64,000 bases of DNA from positions 1-64,000 of the forward strand of contig JAFAFW010000110.1 in assembly GCA_023423275.1 (NCBI GenBank), in the 5' to 3' direction. Origin of the DNA: Pseudomonadota bacterium (GTDB lineage Bacteria > Pseudomonadota > Alphaproteobacteria > Rhizobiales > Hyphomicrobiaceae). Both the position numbers and the translations under genes were made by a program. The notes under the pieces were generated by a model. The model saw nothing but the letters and a program-made list of their open reading frames with translations. It did no database searches and was not told the DNA's origin. The first letter of the stretch is position 1, and each line of letters starts with the position of its first letter. Shown one piece after another: positions 19,646-29,478 of the stretch.

Positions 19646-20521
19646 TCAACGCACGCCGCTGACAGATGCCTGCGCGCGCGCCTTCGACACGTCGCGACGT
19701 TCGCCCCCTCTCGGCTGGGCGGACGCATCATCCGCCCGGCCGCAAATCCCCTTCCAGACGCTGTCTTCCCAAAGGCGAATGCCACCGGTGATGCCCGTAT
19801 CGTTGGACGCCGTTCGGACGTTCTTGGGCAAATCGGCTGACAGGTGCCGCGTGTTGCCTCCTCCGAGATAGAGCATGTCATAGTGCAGCAACGTCTCGAC
19901 GATCGAAATCATCTTCAGAACGCGTTCACTCCACTTCTTCACGCCGTGGTCATGGAGAGCTTGGTTGCCGACGTATTCGTTGTACGTTTTGTCGTCGTGC
20001 AGGGGATGCTGCGCAAGCTCGAGATGAGGGGCCAGACACCCCTCCGTGAATATGGCGCTCCCGACACCTGTGCCGAGTGTCAGAACAACTTCCAGCCCAC
20101 TCCCCTTCACGATGCCGAGCCCCTGCACCTCCGCGTCGTTGAGGAGGCGCGCCGGGCGCGCAAAGCGCTCTGCCAACCTGGCTTCAAGCGGGAAGTCGCG
20201 CCAGATATCGTCTCCGAAATGGGGCGCCGTCAAAGTACGTCCATTGCGGACCACACCCGGGAAGCCGATCGAGATCCTGTCGAAGGCCGGCAGCGGAGCG
20301 ACGAGTTCGGAAAGCGCCTTCAGCATGACTTCGGGTGGACATGGATAAGGCGTCGGAATACGAACGCGATCCGCGATCATCTGGCCGCTGCTATCCAGAA
20401 CCGAGGCCTTGAGAGCCGTTCCGCCGATATCGATCGCAAGCGTAAACGGGCCCGGCCGTTCGGATTGCGCGCGCTCGGCGTTTGTTTGTGCCGAAATTGG
20501 GCTGTTATCGCGTGCGGTCAT
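19646..20521 (-). CDS. ROK-family glucokinase, polyphosphate-glucokinase-like
   Basis: A 291-residue sugar kinase with phosphate loop LAIDIGGTALKAS (residues 28-40), catalytic Asp in RLLNDAEVQG and adenosine/phosphate motif LTLGTGVGSAIF. It lacks the CxCGxxGC zinc motif of repressor-type ROK proteins and resembles polyphosphate-dependent glucokinases. The usual ELGH sugar motif appears as ELAQH. It would make glucose 6-phosphate for the zwf-pgl-gnd route around it. The ATG overlaps the pgl stop by 4 bases. ATP versus polyphosphate preference is not decidable here. Confidence 0.85.
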   Translation of the reverse strand: MTARDNSPISAQTNAERAQSERPGPFTLAIDIGGTALKASVLDSSGQMIADRVRIPTPYPCPPEVMLKALSELVAPLPAFDRISIGFPGVVRNGRTLTAPHFGDDIWRDFPLEARLAERFARPARLLNDAEVQGLGIVKGSGLEVVLTLGTGVGSAIFTEGCLAPHLELAQHPLHDDKTYNEYVGNQALHDHGVKKWSERVLKMISIVETLLHYDMLYLGGGNTRHLSADLPKNVRTASNDTGITGGIRLWEDSVWKGICGRADDASAQPRGGERRDVSKARAQASVSGVR

Positions 20522-21258
20522 GAGGCCTCTCGTGGTGCTGCCGCGCTATCCAGGAAGAAGTGCAGCCCCCCATTGACCGGATGGACATGTGCCGCGGGGA
20601 GCTGTTCATCGCCTCCGAAAAGTTGCCCCAACACCGGTTGCTTGTCCTTCCCCGCGACGATGAAAGCAACGTCGCCGCTGCTTTCCAATGCCGGATAGGT
20701 CAATGTAATCCGGGGTTCAGCTTTGGCCCCGATGACGGCCCCGACCCAGTGGGTCCGCTCCTTCAGGATTGCGGTGCCTGGAAACAGCGAGGCTGTATGT
20801 CCTTCCGGGCCGAGACCAAGGAACGTGACATCGAACAGCGCCCGATCCGCCCGCAAGACCGGTTCTCCGTAGAAGCTTTGGAGTTCGCGTTCATAGGCCG
20901 CCGCCGATGCCGCAGGCGTGAGGTTTTCCGTCGGGATAGGATGAATGTTTTCGGGCGGCGCCGGCACATGCGAGAGCATGGCCTCCCGAACCATGCGATA
21001 GTTGCTGTCGGGGTTGTCCGGCGGCACAAACCGCTCGTCTCCCCAGAACCAATGCGTGCGCGCCCATGGAAACGCCTCACGATACGGTGAGGCAGCCAGG
21101 AGCTGATACAGGTGTCGTGGCGTCGAACCGCCCGACAGGGCAACCGCAAAGCGGCCGCTCTTTGCGACCGCCAAAGCGAGCAACCAATCAGCCACCCGGC
21201 GCGCCAAGTCGTTTGAATTAGGGAGAATCTCGACGCGCGCTTCAGACAGGCTGGTCAT
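20518..21258 (-). CDS. pgl: 6-phosphogluconolactonase
   Basis: A 246-residue lactonase of the DevB/NagB-fold family that hydrolyses 6-phosphogluconolactone between Zwf and Gnd. Typical blocks are VALSGGSTPRHLYQLL, WFWGDERFVPPDNPDSNYRM and FLGLGPEGHTASLFPG. A TTG at 21267 is an alternative start. It leads the pgl-ROK-HAD operon and is divergent from the GH15 gene across a 205-base promoter region. Confidence 0.95.
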   Translation of the reverse strand: MTSLSEARVEILPNSNDLARRVADWLLALAVAKSGRFAVALSGGSTPRHLYQLLAASPYREAFPWARTHWFWGDERFVPPDNPDSNYRMVREAMLSHVPAPPENIHPIPTENLTPAASAAAYERELQSFYGEPVLRADRALFDVTFLGLGPEGHTASLFPGTAILKERTHWVGAVIGAKAEPRITLTYPALESSGDVAFIVAGKDKQPVLGQLFGGDEQLPAAHVHPVNGGLHFFLDSAAAPREAS

Positions 21259-21463
21259 GATGGACAACTTCGACGTTTAACCGCAAGCGTGGGGCAGTGC
21301 GCATTATGCGAAACTAAAACGCGTCTCCCCGGTTCACGATCCCAAATACCTTCGCTCAGCGGCTGCGGCGGAATTGCCGGCAGGAGTTAACGAAATCATC
21401 ATGCAGGGACGACTCTGATCGATCCCGGCTGCCCACATCAGCGCATCGAGGTCGTAGGCTTGC

Positions 21464-23341
21464 ATGCCCGGACGCATTGAGGATTACGCACTTATCGGCG
21501 ATTGCGAGACCGCGGCATTGGTCTCCCGCGACGGCTCCATCGACTGGCTATGCTGGCCGCGATTTGATGGCGGCGCGTGCTTTGCCGCGTTGCTGGGCAC
21601 GCCGGACCATGGCCGCTGGCGGATCGCTCCTGCGGACGTGAATGCACGCGCAACCCGCCGGTATCGGGATAGTACGCTCATTCTGGAAACGGAGTTCGAA
21701 ACCCCGGACGGCGCCGTTACGCTGATTGACTTCATGCCCCTGCGCGGCGAGGCATCGGACGTCGTGCGTATCGTCGTCGGTCGCCGAGGCAAGGTCGCCA
21801 TGCACTGCGAGCTTATTCTCCGTTTTGACTACGGAGCGCTCGTGCCTTGGGTGACGAACCAGGACGGCCTGTTGAAAGCAATTGCCGGTCCCGACATGAC
21901 GGTGTTGCGCACGCCGATCGAGTTGCGCGGACAAAATATGAAAACCGTCGCAGACTTCGTCGTCGCCGAAGGCGAGACCATTCCATTCGTCCTCACCTAC
22001 GGTCCTTCGCATCGCGCACCGCCCGAGCCCATCGATCCGATCGCAGCGCTCAGCGACACGGAAGTGTTCTGGCACAACTGGTCAAAGAGCTGCAACGACA
22101 TGGGCGAATGGTCGGGCCTTGTGCGCCGCTCGCTGATCACGCTCAAGGCCCTGACGTACCGCCCGACAGGCGGAATCGTTGCGGCCCCCACGACCTCGCT
22201 TCCCGAGCAACTGGGCGGAGTCCGCAATTGGGACTACCGCTATTGCTGGCTTCGCGACGCGACGTTTACGCTGCTCAGTCTCATGCACGGCGGCATTTAT
22301 GACGAAGCGCAGGACTGGCGTCTTTGGCTGCTCCGCGCGATCGCGGGCCATCCCTCGCAAGTCCAGATCATGTACGGCATCGCCGGCGAACGTCGTCTGA
22401 GCGAACTCGAACTCGATTGGTTGCCCGGATACGAAGGAGCCGCGCCTGTCCGCATCGGCAACGACGCCTCGCATCAGCTTCAGCTCGACATCTACGGCGA
22501 GGTGATGGATGCCCTCTATCACGCGCGGAAAGGCGGCCTCGGCCCGCTGGACTCCAGTGCGGATCTCCAGAGGGCGGTGCTTGATCACCTGGCGGAGGTA
22601 TGGCGGGACCCCGACGAGGGGATGTGGGAGGTGCGCGGCCCGCGACAGCATTTCACGCATTCCAAGGTCATGGCATGGGTGGCTTTCGACCGTGCCATCA
22701 AAAGCGCCGAAGAATTCGAACTCGGCGGGCCGGTGGAGAAATGGAAAGCCCTGCGCCAGGAGATTCACGAGGACGTCTGCGCAAAGGCCTATGATGCCGA
22801 ACGCGGCGCGTTCATGCAGCATTACGGCGCAAAGGCGCTCGACGCCAGCGTCCTGATGATGCCTCTCGTCGGCTTTCTGTCAATCGATGACCCGCGGATG
22901 CGCAGCACCGTGGAGCAGATCGAACGGCATCTCCTGGTCGACGGCTTCGTGCTGCGTTACGACACGGGGCAAGGGCATGATGGCTTGCCTCCCGGTGAGG
23001 GTGCATTCCTCGCCTGCAGCTTCTGGCTCGCCGACTGCATGCTGATGCTGGGCCGCACGGAGGAGGCACGTCGATTGTTCGAAAGACTTTGTGGTCTGTG
23101 CAATGATGTCGGCCTGCTGGCGGAGGAGTATGACCCGCGGGCGCAACGTCTGGTCGGCAATTTCCCGCAGGCGTTTTCCCATATCGCGCTCGTGAATACG
23201 GCCCACAATCTGATCCTGGCCGCACAACCGGCCGGCGAACGACCGGACGACCGGCCGGGAACCCGCACGTGCCGTCGCCAGGCGACGCGGCCAACGACCT
23301 CCCGGAAACAACTCCCTCCTCTCCGCGGAACCCGCTGCTGA
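21464..23341 (+). CDS. Glycoside hydrolase family 15 protein (glucoamylase/trehalase type)
   Basis: A 625-residue enzyme releasing glucose from alpha-glucans or trehalose. A beta-sandwich N-domain starts IEDYALIGDCETAALVS. The six-hairpin catalytic domain has NWDYRYCWLRDATF (about 255-268), the general-acid region ELDWLPGYEG (about 312) and the base region LLAEEYDP (about 550). No signal peptide, so it acts in the cytoplasm. Glucan and trehalose specificity cannot be separated by eye. The last 40 residues are Arg/Pro-rich and look unconserved. It is followed by the debranching-type gene. Confidence 0.92.
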   Translation: MPGRIEDYALIGDCETAALVSRDGSIDWLCWPRFDGGACFAALLGTPDHGRWRIAPADVNARATRRYRDSTLILETEFETPDGAVTLIDFMPLRGEASDVVRIVVGRRGKVAMHCELILRFDYGALVPWVTNQDGLLKAIAGPDMTVLRTPIELRGQNMKTVADFVVAEGETIPFVLTYGPSHRAPPEPIDPIAALSDTEVFWHNWSKSCNDMGEWSGLVRRSLITLKALTYRPTGGIVAAPTTSLPEQLGGVRNWDYRYCWLRDATFTLLSLMHGGIYDEAQDWRLWLLRAIAGHPSQVQIMYGIAGERRLSELELDWLPGYEGAAPVRIGNDASHQLQLDIYGEVMDALYHARKGGLGPLDSSADLQRAVLDHLAEVWRDPDEGMWEVRGPRQHFTHSKVMAWVAFDRAIKSAEEFELGGPVEKWKALRQEIHEDVCAKAYDAERGAFMQHYGAKALDASVLMMPLVGFLSIDDPRMRSTVEQIERHLLVDGFVLRYDTGQGHDGLPPGEGAFLACSFWLADCMLMLGRTEEARRLFERLCGLCNDVGLLAEEYDPRAQRLVGNFPQAFSHIALVNTAHNLILAAQPAGERPDDRPGTRTCRRQATRPTTSRKQLPPLRGTRC

Positions 23342-23438
23342 GCGCTCTCGTTGCTAGGGTCAGATGAGTGACACCCGGTCTCGGAGCCGGCGTACCCCAG
23401 CGCGCATTGTTCACGGAATATGGAGTTCAGGCGACACC

Positions 23439-25622
23439 ATGCCATTCAAGGTCGAAGTCGGCCCTCCTCAGATCGCCATCCATCACGGGCATACGGTGCT
23501 GGTCACCGACCTTGATGCCCAGATCATCTGGCCGAGCGAACGCGGCTTGTTCTTCTTCGACACGCGCGTTCTCAGCAGTTGGATGATTTATGCCAACGGC
23601 GTTCCATGGGATCTACTGAGCGGCGGCGCGACGACGTATTACACGTCACACGTTCATCTCACCAATCGCAGCATTCTGACGGAGGACGGATTCATTCCGC
23701 CGCGCACGCTCGGTCTGGTGGTGAGCCGCTCCATCGCCGGTGGAATGCACGAAGACATCGACATCACCAACAACGGCATGAAACACGTGATGTTTCAGCT
23801 GGAGATTACTCTGCGCTCCGACTTCGCCGATATTTTCGAGGTGAAGTCAGGGAATATCGTTCGCCGCGGACGCATCACCACGGACTGGTCGGATTCCCGC
23901 CAGCAACTGCGCACAACTTACCGCAATGCGGATTTTGTACGGGCGCTTCTGGTCGAGCCCAAGCATCGCGAGCCGCGGGCCGTATATGCCAATGGACGCC
24001 TCAGCTTCGAAGTTTCGCTGGCGCCGGGGGAGACATGGCATTGCTGCCTCCTCTATGCCTTAACGGATGGCGAGCAGCATTTTGCGCCGCCGCATCATTG
24101 TGTGTCGGATAGCCACAAGCTCAAGCATGCAGAGACACTCGCCGATTGGCTGCACACCGTTTTAAAGATCCGCACCAGCAATGAGGAATTCTACCGCCTT
24201 TATCGCCAGGCCGTGGAAGATATGGCGGCTTTACGCCTTCCCATCGGCGGCACAGACAATATGGTGTTTCTTCCGGCGGCGGGTCTGCCATGGTTCGTTG
24301 CACCGTTCGGCCGGGACAGCCTGATCGTCGCGCTGCAGAATCTTTTCATTTATCCCGGGTTCGCCCGTGGGACGCTGGAAATCCTCGGCTCTCTGCAGGC
24401 CAAAGAGAGGGATGATTTCCGCGACGCCGAGCCGGGCAAAATCCTGCATGAAATGCGCTACGGGGAGCTGGCTCATTTCAAGCTCATCCCGCACACACCT
24501 TATTATGGTACGGCGGATGCGACGCCGCTCTATCTGATCACATTGCATGCAACGTGGCGTTCCACCGGAGATCGGAGCCTTCTCGAGCAGCATCTCGAAA
24601 CAGCCGAGGGCTGCTTGTCGTGGATCGACAATTACGGCGATCGCGACGGCGACGGCTTTCAGGAGTATCAGACACGCTCACCGGTCGGTTACGAGAACAT
24701 GAGCTGGAAGGATTCCGGCGACGCCGTGATGTATCCGGATGGATCGCTCGTCAAGGGGCCGAAAGCGCTGTGTGAGCTGCAGGGCTACGTCTATGACGCG
24801 TGGTTGAGAATGGCCGAAGTTTTCGACGAATTGGGAAAGCCCCAACGCGCGCGCGAACTCCGCGAGAAAGCGGCGCTGCTTTACAGACGCTTCAACGATG
24901 CGTTCTGGGACGAAGACATCGGCTTTTACGCTTTTGCCTTGGATGGCGACAAAAAGAAGGTCCTGACCATCGCGTCGAATCCCGGACATTGCTTGTGGTC
25001 CGGCATCGTTCCTCCGGATCGCGCGCAGAAAGTCGTTCAACGCCTGATGGCGCCGGATATGTGGAGCGGCTGGGGCATTCGCACGCTGTCGAGCGAGAAC
25101 CCGGCCTTCAATCCGTACAATTATCAAACCGGATCCGTTTGGCCGCACGATAACTCACTTATCGCGATCGGACTCAAGCGCTATGGGTACCATGTGGAGG
25201 CGGCGAGGGTTGCCCGCGCGATCAGTGATGCGGGAAGTCATTTCCTGTTCAATCAGCTGCCGGAGCTCTATACCACGTCCGAACACAGCGGCGCGGAATT
25301 CCCGATCCAGTATCTCGGCGCAAACGTTCCCCAGGCCTGGGCGGCCGGCTCCGTCTTCACCTTGATGCAGGCGATGCTCGGTTTCCTGCCCGACGCGCGC
25401 CGCGGCAAGCTGTTTGTCGATCCGAAACTGCCGAGCTGGTTGCCGGATCTCACCGTGATCGACTTGCGCATGGAGCGGCACAAATTCGACATCCACTTCT
25501 GGCGTGAAGGAGACGAGACGAAATTCGAAGTGCTGCGCGGCGATCCGAAAGCTGTCGAGCGTAGCGGCATGGGCGATCAATTCGATCGTCTCAAGCGCGA
25601 AATGGAACAGCTCGTTTCCTGA
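23439..25622 (+). CDS. Glycogen-debranching-type protein (amylo-alpha-1,6-glucosidase), paralogue 1
   Basis: A protein of about 727 residues with the N-terminal GDE-bis domain (VEVGPPQIAIHHGHTVLVTD) and a C-terminal six-hairpin glycosidase domain. Visible in the latter are WFVAPFGRDSLIVALQ (about 286-301), GYENMSWKDSGDA and TGSVWPHDNSLIA (about 567). It should cleave branch or terminal glucosyl linkages in intracellular glucan. An in-frame ATG at 23364 would add 25 basic residues; the downstream ATG fits the conserved start better. It converges on gnd with only 12 bases between stops. Confidence 0.9.
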   Translation: MPFKVEVGPPQIAIHHGHTVLVTDLDAQIIWPSERGLFFFDTRVLSSWMIYANGVPWDLLSGGATTYYTSHVHLTNRSILTEDGFIPPRTLGLVVSRSIAGGMHEDIDITNNGMKHVMFQLEITLRSDFADIFEVKSGNIVRRGRITTDWSDSRQQLRTTYRNADFVRALLVEPKHREPRAVYANGRLSFEVSLAPGETWHCCLLYALTDGEQHFAPPHHCVSDSHKLKHAETLADWLHTVLKIRTSNEEFYRLYRQAVEDMAALRLPIGGTDNMVFLPAAGLPWFVAPFGRDSLIVALQNLFIYPGFARGTLEILGSLQAKERDDFRDAEPGKILHEMRYGELAHFKLIPHTPYYGTADATPLYLITLHATWRSTGDRSLLEQHLETAEGCLSWIDNYGDRDGDGFQEYQTRSPVGYENMSWKDSGDAVMYPDGSLVKGPKALCELQGYVYDAWLRMAEVFDELGKPQRARELREKAALLYRRFNDAFWDEDIGFYAFALDGDKKKVLTIASNPGHCLWSGIVPPDRAQKVVQRLMAPDMWSGWGIRTLSSENPAFNPYNYQTGSVWPHDNSLIAIGLKRYGYHVEAARVARAISDAGSHFLFNQLPELYTTSEHSGAEFPIQYLGANVPQAWAAGSVFTLMQAMLGFLPDARRGKLFVDPKLPSWLPDLTVIDLRMERHKFDIHFWREGDETKFEVLRGDPKAVERSGMGDQFDRLKREMEQLVS

Positions 25623-25634
25623 AATTCCGCGGTC

Positions 25635-26651
25635 TCAAACTGCCGGCTTTTCCAGATGACCGCCGAATTGAAAACGCATCGCCGATAGAAGTTTGTCCTG
25701 GAATTCCGCCTCGCCGCGGGAACTGAAGCGTTCATAGAGCGCGGTCGACAGCACGGGCACCGGAACGGCTTCATCGATCGCCGCTTTGATGGTCCAGCGG
25801 CCCTCGCCTGAATCCGAGACGCGACCCGAGAAATCCGACAAGGTCGGATCTTTCACCATCGCTTCCGCCGACAAATCCAACAGCCACGACGCGATTACAC
25901 TGCCTCGGCGCCAAACCTCCGCGATATCGCGCAGATTGAGATCGTACTGGTAATGCTCCGGATCGCGCAGCGGCGTCGTCTCCGCGTCGGCGGCGTGCTC
26001 CATCTTGCCGACGTTGGCTTTGCTGAGGACGCCAAACCCCTCGGCATAGGCGGCCATCACGCCGTATTCGATCCCGTTATGGACCATCTTGACGAAGTGG
26101 CCGGCGCCATTCGGCCCGCAGTGGAGGTAACCGCTTTCGGCGGTACCGCCGAGCTTCTCGCGGCCCGGCGTGCGCGCGATGCTGCCCACACCGGGCGCCA
26201 ATGTTTTGAAGACCGGATCGAGACGGCGCACCGCCTCATCCGGTCCGCCAATCATCATGCAATAGCCGCGCTCCAGCCCCCAAACGCCGCCGCTCGTGCC
26301 GACATCGACGTAATTGATCTTTCGGGCTGCAAGCTCCTTCGCGCGCCGGATATCGTCGATGTAGTACGAGTTGCCGCCGTCGATGATCGTATCGCCGGGC
26401 TCCAGATGCGGCAGCAGATCCGCGATAGTTTTGTCCACTACGGCGGCGGGCACCATCAGCCAGACGGCGCGCGGCTTTTTGACTTTACTTGCAAGGTCGG
26501 ACAGCGATGACGATGCTTTTGCGCCCTCTTCCGCCATGGCCTTGACGGCCTTCGGCGACATGTCGAACACGACGCAGTCATGTCCACCCCTGAAAAGACG
26601 GCGCACCATATTGGCACCCATCCGGCCCAATCCAATCATCGCCAATTGCAT
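25635..26651 (-). CDS. gnd: 6-phosphogluconate dehydrogenase, decarboxylating (short form)
   Basis: A 338-residue enzyme converting 6-phosphogluconate to ribulose 5-phosphate, NAD(P)H and CO2. The Rossmann start is [15 protein letters not shown]. The substrate motif is [25 protein letters not shown] and the catalytic lysine is in [10 protein letters not shown]. Length matches the short class (about 300-340 residues), often NAD-preferring, not the 470-residue form. It is last in tkt-zwf-HAD-tal-pgi-gnd. Confidence 0.95.
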   Translation of the reverse strand: MQLAMIGLGRMGANMVRRLFRGGHDCVVFDMSPKAVKAMAEEGAKASSSLSDLASKVKKPRAVWLMVPAAVVDKTIADLLPHLEPGDTIIDGGNSYYIDDIRRAKELAARKINYVDVGTSGGVWGLERGYCMMIGGPDEAVRRLDPVFKTLAPGVGSIARTPGREKLGGTAESGYLHCGPNGAGHFVKMVHNGIEYGVMAAYAEGFGVLSKANVGKMEHAADAETTPLRDPEHYQYDLNLRDIAEVWRRGSVIASWLLDLSAEAMVKDPTLSDFSGRVSDSGEGRWTIKAAIDEAVPVPVLSTALYERFSSRGEAEFQDKLLSAMRFQFGGHLEKPAV

Positions 26652-26674
26652 AGAGCTCTCCGCTGCCTCTCGGT

Positions 26675-28324
26675 TTACATCCTCCCCCGCCGATAACGCC
26701 TGATCAGGTTATTGGTTGAGCTGTCGTGGTTCAGTTTCGGGTTATCCGTGCTTTCAAGCTCCGGAATGATCCTCTGTGCGAGCACCTTGCCCAGCTCGAC
26801 CCCCCACTGATCGAATGAATCGATGTTCCAGATGACGCCTTGCGTGAAGACGCTGTGCTCGTAAAGTGCGACCAGCTTGCCGAGCGCTGCCGGGGTCAGC
26901 CGATCCATCAGGATCATGTTCGAAGGACGATTGCCCGTAAACGTCCTGTGCGGCACCAGCCAATCCGGGGTTCCCTCCGCCTTCACCTGCTCCGGCGTCT
27001 TTCCAAACGCGAGCGCCTCCGCCTGCGCGAAAACGTTGGCAATCAGAATATCGTGGTGGCGCCCCAGTGAATTGAGGGCCTGGCCAAAAGCAATGAAATC
27101 GCACGGGATCAGGCGCGTACCCTGATGAATGAGCTGATAAAACGAGTGCTGGCCGTTCGTCCCCGGCTCTCCCCAGTAGATCGGGCCCGTCGGATGCGTC
27201 ACATGCTGCCCGTCAAGCGTGACGTGCTTGCCGTTGCTTTCCATGGTCAATTGCTGGAGATAGGCGGGGAAGCGTTTCAGGTACTGCTCATAGGGCAGCA
27301 CCGCGACGGTCGGGGCGCCGAAGAAATCATTATACCAGACCGACAGCAGCCCCATCAGCGCCGGAAGGTTCTCTTCGAACGGCGCCGTGCGAAAATGCTC
27401 GTCCATTTCGTGGAAGCCGCCGAGCATCGCGCGAAACTGATCCGGTCCGATCGCGATCATGGTCGACAGGCCGATCGCGGAGTCCATCGAATAGCGGCCG
27501 CCGACCCAATCCCAGAACTCGAACATGTTGGCCGTATCGATACCGAATTCGGCGACCTTTTCCGCATTGGTCGACACCGCAACGAAGTGCTTCGCCACCG
27601 CCTTATCGTCACTGCCCAACCCGGCAAGAGACCACGCGCGCGCCGTATGCGCGTTGGTCATCGTTTCGAGCGTGGTGAAGGTCTTCGATGAAATGATGAA
27701 CAACGTCTCCGCCGGATCGAGGTCGTGCGTCGCTTCCGCGAAGTCCGTCCCGTCGACATTGGAAACGAAGCGAAACGTCAGCGCGCGGTCGCTATAGAAC
27801 TTCAAGGCTTCATAGGCCATGACCGGGCCGAGATCAGATCCGCCGATCCCGATATTGATGACGTTGCGAATGCGCTTGCCTGTATGCCCGGTCCACGCGC
27901 CACTGCGAATGCGTTCGGCGAACGCGGCCATCTTGTCGAGCACGGCATGAACGTCCGGCACGACATCGTGTCCATCCACAACCAGCCTGGCACCACGCGG
28001 AGCCCGCAACGCGACGTGAAGCACCGAGCGGTCCTCGGTCGTATTGATCCGGTCGCCGCGGAACATGGCGTCGATCCGTTCACGCAGCTTGCTTTGCTCG
28101 GCAAGCTCGACGAGGAGCTTGATCGTCTCATCGGTGATGCGATTTTTCGAATAGTCGAGAAAGACGCCGGCAGCCTCAAGCGTTAGCCGTTCCCCCCGGC
28201 CAGGATCGGACCGGAACAGTTCACGCAGATGCAGCTTCTTGATCGCATCGTAATTCGCCTGCAGGTCCTGCCAAGCGGACGGCGTGCCTGCCGACGTTTC
28301 CCTGGTCTTTGACATCACCGCCAT
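26675..28324 (-). CDS. pgi: Glucose-6-phosphate isomerase
   Basis: A 549-residue isomerase joining glucose and fructose 6-phosphates. Clear motifs are [18 protein letters not shown] (about 155), [14 protein letters not shown], and the C-terminal block [10 protein letters not shown] with the catalytic lysine region. GGAAGG lies 9 bases before the ATG. It starts 49 bases after tal and precedes gnd by 23 bases. It allows fructose 6-phosphate made by Tkt and Tal to re-enter the oxidative branch. Confidence 0.97.
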   Translation of the reverse strand: MAVMSKTRETSAGTPSAWQDLQANYDAIKKLHLRELFRSDPGRGERLTLEAAGVFLDYSKNRITDETIKLLVELAEQSKLRERIDAMFRGDRINTTEDRSVLHVALRAPRGARLVVDGHDVVPDVHAVLDKMAAFAERIRSGAWTGHTGKRIRNVINIGIGGSDLGPVMAYEALKFYSDRALTFRFVSNVDGTDFAEATHDLDPAETLFIISSKTFTTLETMTNAHTARAWSLAGLGSDDKAVAKHFVAVSTNAEKVAEFGIDTANMFEFWDWVGGRYSMDSAIGLSTMIAIGPDQFRAMLGGFHEMDEHFRTAPFEENLPALMGLLSVWYNDFFGAPTVAVLPYEQYLKRFPAYLQQLTMESNGKHVTLDGQHVTHPTGPIYWGEPGTNGQHSFYQLIHQGTRLIPCDFIAFGQALNSLGRHHDILIANVFAQAEALAFGKTPEQVKAEGTPDWLVPHRTFTGNRPSNMILMDRLTPAALGKLVALYEHSVFTQGVIWNIDSFDQWGVELGKVLAQRIIPELESTDNPKLNHDSSTNNLIRRYRRGRM

Positions 28325-28373
28325 GATCCCGTTCCTTCCCTTGTCCGGCCACTCGGCTTAGCCAGCCATCGCA

Positions 28374-29459
28374 TCAGCTGGCCTTCTGCAGGGCGGTGGA
28401 CTTCTTCGCGATCACATCCATAAGATCATTCCATGACTTCACGAAGGACTTCGCGCCGTCTTCCTGAAGACGGGCCGCAAGCGCGTCGATATCGACTCCA
28501 GCGTCTGCGAACTTTGCCAGCACCTCTTCGTGATCACCGCCGTCCGTCGGCAGAATGCCGTCAATCTCGCCGTGGTCGGCCAGAGCCTTCAAGGTGCCTT
28601 CGGGCATGGTATTGACGGTAAACGGTGCCGCGAGTGCCTTCACGTAAAGCGTATCCGGGAGCTTCGGATCCTTCGTTCCGGTGCTCGCCCAAAGCAGCCG
28701 CTGCGGCCGCGCGCCCGAGTTGTAGGCGCGCTGCCAACGTGGCGAATCGAGCAGTCTCCGATAGGCGTCATACGCACGCCGTGCGATGGCAATCCCGAGC
28801 TGGCCGTTCAGCGCGTCAGGCATCTTACCTGACACCGCCACATCCCACCGGCTGATGAACAGCGAAGCCACCGACCCGATATCAGCCGGAAGCCCGGCCG
28901 CGATGCGCCGCTCGATGCCGCGCATGTATGCCTCGGCAGCCGCCACGTACTGCTCCCGGGAGAACAACAGCGTGACGTTGATGGGCACGCCCGCAAAGAT
29001 CGCTTCTTCGATCGCCGGCAAGCCTTCCTTCGTACCTGGAATCTTGATCAGCAGATTCGGCCGTTCACCACGGCTGTGAAGCTCCTTTGCGCTCGCGATC
29101 GTCGCCTTCGTGTCGTAGGCAAGCAGCGGAGACACTTCCAGCGATACCCATCCATCGACCCCGCACGTGCGGTCATGGACAGGGCGGAACAGATCCGCCG
29201 CCTGCCGGAGATCCTCCAGGGCCAACTCGAAGAACAGCGCCTCGCCCGATTTTCCCTCGGCGACCTTCCGGCGGATACTCTCGTCGTAGTCTGCGCTGCG
29301 GCTGATCGCCTGATCGAAAATCGTCGGGTTGGACGTCAGCCCTGTCACCGACAGCTCATCGATGTAGCGGCGCAGCGTGCCGCTGTTGAGCAGGTTTCGC
29401 GTAATATTATCGAGCCAGATGCTCTGGCCGACATCATGCAGTTTCTGCGTTGCCCTCAT
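28374..29459 (-). CDS. tal: Transaldolase
   Basis: A 361-residue Schiff-base aldolase of the longer Tal type. The catalytic lysine is in LLIKIPGTKEG (about residue 137), with SIWLDNITR at the start, VTGLTSNPTIF and GVPINVTLLFS. GGAGG lies 5 bases before the ATG at 29459; in-frame ATGs further upstream overlap the HAD gene and lack this support. It exchanges dihydroxyacetone units between sedoheptulose 7-phosphate and glyceraldehyde 3-phosphate. Confidence 0.95.
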   Translation of the reverse strand: MRATQKLHDVGQSIWLDNITRNLLNSGTLRRYIDELSVTGLTSNPTIFDQAISRSADYDESIRRKVAEGKSGEALFFELALEDLRQAADLFRPVHDRTCGVDGWVSLEVSPLLAYDTKATIASAKELHSRGERPNLLIKIPGTKEGLPAIEEAIFAGVPINVTLLFSREQYVAAAEAYMRGIERRIAAGLPADIGSVASLFISRWDVAVSGKMPDALNGQLGIAIARRAYDAYRRLLDSPRWQRAYNSGARPQRLLWASTGTKDPKLPDTLYVKALAAPFTVNTMPEGTLKALADHGEIDGILPTDGGDHEEVLAKFADAGVDIDALAARLQEDGAKSFVKSWNDLMDVIAKKSTALQKAS

Positions 29460-29478
29460 GGTATCCTCCATGTCTGGC

